Part shown: positions 13,619-17,104 of the stretch, piece by piece
How the letters are laid out: every line of letters starts with the position of its first letter
Numbering within the stretch: the stretch's first letter is position 1
Assembly: GCA_016297675.1 (NCBI GenBank)
Contig: JAEDGE010000027.1
Span: 1-17,104 of the forward strand
DNA length: 17,104 nt
Direction of reading: 5' to 3'
Source of the DNA: Oscillospiraceae bacterium
GTDB taxonomy: Bacteria; Bacillota; Clostridia; Oscillospirales; Ruminococcaceae
The notes under the pieces: model-generated
What the model saw: the letters and a program-made list of their open reading frames with translations, nothing else
What the model was told of the DNA's origin: nothing
Database searches by the model: none
Made by a program: the position numbers and the translations under genes

Positions 13619-15097
13619 TTATGAAACCGGACGAGTGCCCGTATTAGTATCTGCCGGAACACTTTCGACTTCTGGTTCTGCTTTCAGATGCAGTCGTTTC
13701 GCCAGTACAGGATTATGATGAATCTGATACAAATCCGTTTCCATTGCCATAACCTCTTTGATCTGATATGCCTGAAACATCGGACGTTTCATCACACACT
13801 GAATCCAAATCACCGCATAAACAGAGAGGATTGCAAGCACAATGATAAAAATCAGGTAGATTTTCTTCTTCACTTCCCAATTAGAATCAATATTGTAAAT
13901 CATAAACGCATTTCCAAGGATTCCAATAATCGGAATCACCGGTCCAAATGGCAGTTTGAATGTCCGTGGAGCTTTGGGCAGCCGTTTCCGGAGAATCAAC
14001 ACATCAAAATGCAGAATGATATAGGAAAAAATCCAGAACGTGCAGCCTGTCAGAATCAAGAAAGTCAGCTGGTCACTGGTGGAAAGCCCTGTAATATTGA
14101 TGAGAATCATCGCAGCTGCAACCAACAGCAATCCCACATACGGTGTCCCTCTTCGATTTTTCCGCAAGAATATAGACGGCAGCAAATTGATTTTTGCTAT
14201 GCCAGAACAGATCTGAGAAATAGAAAACATGGCTGTATTCAATGTGCTGATAACGGCAAGCAAGGAAATCACAGTCATCCAAATTGTACCCACTTTTCCA
14301 TACAACAGGGTACCATATAGAATATGCGGGACTGTGCTGGCACCCAATTCCTCCCACGGCGTATAGTGACGAAATCCAATACAAACAAAAATCTGCATCA
14401 CCAAAATCACAAGCAAGCTGATAACCATCCCGATTGGCACTTTTTTTCTGGCATTTTTCACCTGAGACGAAATAGGAATGATAAACTCAATTCCAATAAA
14501 CAGGAAAAATGCCAGCCCCAACAGAGAAAAAACATCGCTCGGTTTCGAGGAAAGAACTGCTTCCTGTTCTACCACTTGCCCTGTACCAAGCCGAAATGTC
14601 CCCATAATCCCCAGAAAAATCAGAGAACCAATTAAACCGTATGCAACAATGTTCTGAATCTTTGCAAACATATCCACACCAAACCAATTCAATCCTGCCA
14701 GAATCAGAATCAAAACAATGGAATAGGTGGAAGCCGAAATCGGAATGTCTGGAAAAACACTGCTCAGCGTATTTCCAAACATTGCAGCTTCGGAACTGCC
14801 CATAATCGTCTGACAAGTCAAATATCCACCCACGGTAATCACAATCGAAACAAACGGTCCGAAACAGGCAAGCGTATATTGTGCCATACCGCCTGTCAGA
14901 TTCGGCATCAGGGCATTCAACTCACAAATAGAAAAGGCTGTCAAAATATTAAATGCACAGGCAATTACCATAGTAATGATAAAAGGTAGCCCGATTGCCG
15001 CTGTCCCTTGTCCAATGGAGAGCAGACAGCTGGTTGCAACAATCAAACCAACACCAGTTGCCACAACACTTGGCAAACCCAGTTTTTTCTGTTCCAT
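13619..15097 (-). CDS. APC-family amino-acid permease
   Basis: This 492-residue transporter of the amino acid-polyamine-organocation superfamily has about twelve hydrophobic segments. The conserved TM1 region reads VVATGVGLIVATSCLLSIGQG (11-31). TM6-like LAFFLFIGIEFIIPISSQVKNARKKVP (195-221) carries the usual charged stretch after it. The last 55 residues or so (from about 437) are a hydrophilic cytoplasmic tail rich in charged residues. AAAGGAG lies 10 nt before the ATG. The gene follows a PII-family gene by 31 bp in one transcription unit, which suggests that the PII protein regulates this transporter. The substrate is probably an amino acid, perhaps that oxidised by the dehydrogenase encoded next door; this is inference. 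Confidence 0.92.
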   Translation of the reverse strand: MEQKKLGLPSVVATGVGLIVATSCLLSIGQGTAAIGLPFIITMVIACAFNILTAFSICELNALMPNLTGGMAQYTLACFGPFVSIVITVGGYLTCQTIMGSSEAAMFGNTLSSVFPDIPISASTYSIVLILILAGLNWFGVDMFAKIQNIVAYGLIGSLIFLGIMGTFRLGTGQVVEQEAVLSSKPSDVFSLLGLAFFLFIGIEFIIPISSQVKNARKKVPIGMVISLLVILVMQIFVCIGFRHYTPWEELGASTVPHILYGTLLYGKVGTIWMTVISLLAVISTLNTAMFSISQICSGIAKINLLPSIFLRKNRRGTPYVGLLLVAAAMILINITGLSTSDQLTFLILTGCTFWIFSYIILHFDVLILRKRLPKAPRTFKLPFGPVIPIIGILGNAFMIYNIDSNWEVKKKIYLIFIIVLAILSVYAVIWIQCVMKRPMFQAYQIKEVMAMETDLYQIHHNPVLAKRLHLKAEPEVESVPADTNTGTRPVS

Positions 15098-15128
15098 CTT
15101 TTATCCACTCCTTTTCTCAAATCTGCTG

Positions 15129-15491
15129 TCATTTTTCACCGTACATCAGAGCATCATACCCTTCTTCACCAGTACGAACCCGTACCACATTTGTAACATC
15201 AGAAACAAAGATTTTACCATCTCCGATGTGACCAGTATAAAGCTCTTTCTTCACAAATTCCAACAGAGCATCCACTTCTTCTGTTGGCAGTACCATCATA
15301 ACGACTTCTTTCGGAAGCAGGCTGATTTCCTTGTTTTTTTCTTCCACCTCAAATTCTTGTGTACCATGCTGCACGCCACAGCCCAATACCTGATAGACCG
15401 TCATCCCAGTGATATGGAACTTTCCCAATGCCTTCTTTAATGGTTCAATTTTAGAAATCCCTGTAATAATCTCCACTCTTGACAGTTTCAT
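15129..15491 (-). CDS. PII-family signalling protein with atypical T-loop
   Basis: PII proteins are trimers that sense ATP/ADP and 2-oxoglutarate and control transporters or enzymes. This 120-residue member keeps the family frame: KIEPLKKALGKFHITGMTVYQVLGCG (14-39), the LLPK segment ending at K61, the TGHIGDGKIFV signature (86-96) and VVRVRTGEEG (102-111). Its T-loop (about 37-58) lacks the usual YRGxEY motif, so the tyrosine that is uridylylated in enteric GlnB/GlnK is absent. GGAGG lies 6 nt before the ATG. It is encoded 31 bp ahead of an APC permease, not beside an AmtB ammonium channel, so control of amino-acid uptake is the likely job. Confidence 0.9.
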   Translation of the reverse strand: MKLSRVEIITGISKIEPLKKALGKFHITGMTVYQVLGCGVQHGTQEFEVEEKNKEISLLPKEVVMMVLPTEEVDALLEFVKKELYTGHIGDGKIFVSDVTNVVRVRTGEEGYDALMYGEK

Positions 15492-15538
15492 CTGTTTCCT
15501 CCATTCTGTTTTTCAAAAAACAGTTTTTTATTTGAAAA

Positions 15539-15575
15539 TAAAAAAATGCCGAATTTCCATTTGGAAACTCGACAT
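15539..15575 (-). terminator. Terminator hairpin between the dehydrogenase and PII-permease genes
   Basis: The arms at 15575-15563 and 15558-15546 pair over 13 positions with a 4-nt loop. Two pairs are G-U only as minus-strand RNA. TTTTTTT and further T-rich sequence follow. It can end the dehydrogenase transcript, but it also lies downstream of the best promoter seen for the PII gene and so may act as an attenuator. Confidence 0.8.
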
Positions 15576-15594
15576 CTTTGTCTTTTCATGTGTT

Positions 15595-15603
15595 ATTATA
15601 GCA
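15595..15603 (-). promoter_or_regulatory. Extended -10 promoter element for the PII-permease unit
   Basis: Read leftward, TGC (15603-15601) and TATAAT (15600-15595) form a perfect extended -10. No good -35 sits at 17 bp; a TTTACA is present but 22 bp away. The same TTTACAATTTTT...GTGCTAT pattern occurs in the reductase promoter near 5090-5062. Transcription would start near 15588, upstream of the terminator hairpin. Confidence 0.5.
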
Positions 15604-15661
15604 CTGCATGCCACAAAAAAATTGTAAAAATACGAACTGTGATTTTCTGTGTATAAGCAGT

Positions 15662-16777
15662 TTACTTTGTAAATCGATCATACCGCAACGATGATAAATC
15701 TACTGCGGTTTCCTGCTCCATTGCCAATTGTGACAAAACCAATCCGACTGCGGGAGCAATTCCAAATCCATGTCCTGTAAAACCACAGGCAAGAATCAAA
15801 CCCGGTACCTCCTCCACATTACTGATAACTGGTACATGGTCAACACAGGAATCCATCCAACCTGCCCAAGTTCTCACCACTTTGATGTCTGCAAGAGAAG
15901 GAAAATAATGCATAATACCTCTGCAAGCAGCTGAAGCTGCTATGCTGGAGGAAACGGGTCTTCCCGGTTTGGCATACGGCTCTAATCCGGAGTTCAAACC
16001 AAAAACAAAAGAACCATGTTCCGTCTGATGTCCATAGAAATCTGCATCCGCTGTGCCAAGCATCTGCCAAAACATTGGAGCAACTGCTTCTGTGACCAAC
16101 GTTTCCAGCAAAACCGGCTGCATCGGCACATCAATCCCAACAGTAGAAGCAATGAAACGACTCTCATAGCCGGCAGCTAAGATAACCTTATCACCCTCAT
16201 AAATATTGCCCGATTCTGTCACCACTTGCCGGACTGCTCCCTTGATTTTCCGCAGTTCCACCACTTTTTCGCCGGAAATAAAATGTGCTCCTAACCGACG
16301 AGCCATCTTGTAATACCCCATAGTCGCCATCAAAGGATTGGCATGTCCATCTGTTGGACACCAGCTTGCACAGGTGACAGCATCCGAGAGATAGGGATTG
16401 ATTCGCCTCGCCTCATCACCCGAAATCATTCTGACATCCAAGCCACAAGCGGCTGCACGCTCTGTTAACCCTTCCAGAATCTTCTGATGTGCCGGTGTAC
16501 TGCCAAGCCGCAGATTCCCTTCCTGATAATATTCCACATTGGTATCCAACATATCAGAAAGCTGCGGCCAGATATGCTGAATGGCATACATCACCAGCGG
16601 CAATTCCCGTGGATCCCGTCCAGACTGCCGCACGCCACCGCCATTTCGGGTCGAACCGCCGTTACCAATATGTTCACTACCCTCCAGCACCAGTACGGAA
16701 ACGCCATTCTTTGCAAGGTTATACGCTGCTGCACATCCAATGATGCCGCCGCCAACAATAATCACTTCTGCATTCAT
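15662..16777 (-). CDS. FAD-dependent amino-acid dehydrogenase, DadA/HcnC-like subunit
   Basis: This 371-residue flavoprotein belongs to the D-amino-acid / glycine / sarcosine oxidase family (DAO). The dinucleotide-binding motif is VGGGIIGCAAAYNLA (8-22), followed by VLVLEGS. An NGGGVRQ motif (45-51) is typical of multi-subunit dehydrogenases such as HcnC, opine oxidase and D-hydroxyproline dehydrogenase. The C-terminal FAD contacts are RTWAGWMDSCVDHVPVIS (about 316-333) and CGFTGHGFGIAPAVG (about 344-358). AGGAGG lies 8 nt before the ATG, and the start overlaps the stop of the BFD-type subunit by ATGA, so the two probably form one complex. It would oxidise a secondary or D-amino acid; which one is not readable here. 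Confidence 0.9.
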   Translation of the reverse strand: MNAEVIIVGGGIIGCAAAYNLAKNGVSVLVLEGSEHIGNGGSTRNGGGVRQSGRDPRELPLVMYAIQHIWPQLSDMLDTNVEYYQEGNLRLGSTPAHQKILEGLTERAAACGLDVRMISGDEARRINPYLSDAVTCASWCPTDGHANPLMATMGYYKMARRLGAHFISGEKVVELRKIKGAVRQVVTESGNIYEGDKVILAAGYESRFIASTVGIDVPMQPVLLETLVTEAVAPMFWQMLGTADADFYGHQTEHGSFVFGLNSGLEPYAKPGRPVSSSIAASAACRGIMHYFPSLADIKVVRTWAGWMDSCVDHVPVISNVEEVPGLILACGFTGHGFGIAPAVGLVLSQLAMEQETAVDLSSLRYDRFTK

Positions 16778-17094
16778 TTTGTCTCCTCCTTATCCTGTGC
16801 CAAAGTCCGCATGGCAATCGGCCGCATGGGTGCTCTGCCCGTTGCCGGTTCCAATTCATTCGGACGAACGCCCAGTTCTCGTGCTACAATGCCCTTTACC
16901 AGTTTCGTGCAGGTTTGTCCCTGACAAAGTCCCATACCGGTTCGCAGATAGCGACGAATTTCTGTCAAAGTAAACATCCCATCATGTACCGCACGGCGAA
17001 TTTCTCCCTTTGTAATCTCCTCACAGCGACAGACAATCAAATCATCATCCGGCTGTGGAACAAATGGTTTCAATGCTCGGTTTCGATCGTTCAT
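16774..17094 (-). CDS. BFD-type [2Fe-2S] subunit of the amino-acid dehydrogenase
   Basis: This 106-residue protein has a BFD-like (Fer2_BFD) cluster domain: C22 and C24 in VCRCEE, and C57 and C62 in GLCQGQTC, a C-x-C...C-x4-C pattern that binds one [2Fe-2S] cluster. The C-terminal RAPMRPIAMRTLAQ segment (87-100) is like the tail of HcnA/opine-oxidase electron-transfer subunits. Electrons from the FAD subunit would pass through it to a pyridine-nucleotide or flavin subunit. The ATG at 17094-17092 is set by the family start; AGGA lies 6 nt upstream. It is coupled to the next gene by an ATGA overlap. Confidence 0.88.
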   Translation of the reverse strand: MNDRNRALKPFVPQPDDDLIVCRCEEITKGEIRRAVHDGMFTLTEIRRYLRTGMGLCQGQTCTKLVKGIVARELGVRPNELEPATGRAPMRPIAMRTLAQDKEETK

Positions 17095-17104
17095 ACCAGT
17101 TCCT
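17091..17104 (-). CDS. Possible 3' end of an upstream dehydrogenase subunit gene
   Basis: The last bases of the window can be read as GAA CTG GTA TGA, ending at 17091 and overlapping the ATG of the BFD-type gene by ATGA, the same coupling used elsewhere in this operon. HcnABC-like and hydroxyproline-dehydrogenase operons usually carry a pyridine-nucleotide-disulfide-oxidoreductase-like subunit in this position. Only four codons are visible, so this is a suggestion. Confidence 0.3.

Noticed and set aside
13688..14320. Plus-strand open frame (210 codons) inside the APC permease gene
   Set aside because: The translation is rich in Asn, His, Gln and Arg, as expected from the complement of membrane-segment codons. 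No family motif or ribosome binding site was seen.
1..17104. Prophage, insertion sequence with transposase, toxin-antitoxin or CRISPR array
   Set aside because: No transposase, integrase, phage or Cas-like protein and no spaced direct repeats were found. All larger frames are housekeeping or metabolic families with similar style.

Overview
The window looks like a chromosomal segment of a Gram-positive anaerobe of the Ruminococcus type (Oscillospiraceae, gut or rumen). The main reasons are a secreted GH9 cellulase with a ruminococcal-style dockerin-like module, several lipoproteins with Gram-positive lipoboxes, strong AGGAGG ribosome binding sites, AT-rich intergenic DNA and sigma-A promoters that often carry an extended -10 (TGC or TGT directly before the -10 hexamer). 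No mobile-element gene, rRNA, tRNA or CRISPR array was seen. All genes but one (an HxlR regulator) are transcribed leftward on the minus strand, so the order of transcription runs from high to low coordinates.

From right to left. (1) 17104-15662: the 3' part of an FAD-dependent amino-acid dehydrogenase operon, with a BFD-type [2Fe-2S] subunit and a DadA-like FAD subunit joined by an ATGA overlap. A further upstream subunit probably lies just outside. (2) 15600-13571: a short operon of a PII-family signalling protein and an APC amino-acid permease, with a strong terminator hairpin inside its leader. (3) 13527-7680: the main system, a cobalamin-riboswitch-controlled operon. It holds a promoter, the aptamer and a riboswitch terminator, followed by a surface lipoprotein cobaltochelatase (CbiK type), a structured junction with a terminator and a possible 13-codon leader peptide, a tandem-domain lipoprotein, a substrate-binding lipoprotein, a FecCD/BtuC-type permease and an ATPase with a fused C-terminal Rossmann-like domain. 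The last four genes are tightly coupled, with ATGA overlaps or a 13-bp gap.

(4) 7630-7497: a non-coding 134-bp element with 13-bp perfect terminal inverted repeats and two more nested inverted repeats, resembling a MITE or a structured RNA. (5) 7475-5660: a two-gene ABC-2 type exporter. (6) 5573-4304: a divergent pair of an HxlR regulator and an NADH-flavin-reductase-like protein, sharing a control region with good promoters on both sides. (7) 4259-68: a MerR/GyrI-like regulator followed by a large secreted esterase-CBM-GH9 enzyme. The promoter of the enzyme has the 19-bp spacer with internal dyad that is typical of MerR-activated promoters. (8) 33-1: the first 11 codons of another gene.

The most striking unit is region 3. 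It appears to combine an extracytoplasmic metal-tetrapyrrole chelatase, a possible surface ligand-binding protein and a corrinoid/haem-class importer under one B12 switch. The substrate (corrinoid, cobalt-free precursor or haem) cannot be decided from sequence. Coordinates and motifs were read by eye. Family assignments come from recognised motifs, not from searches.
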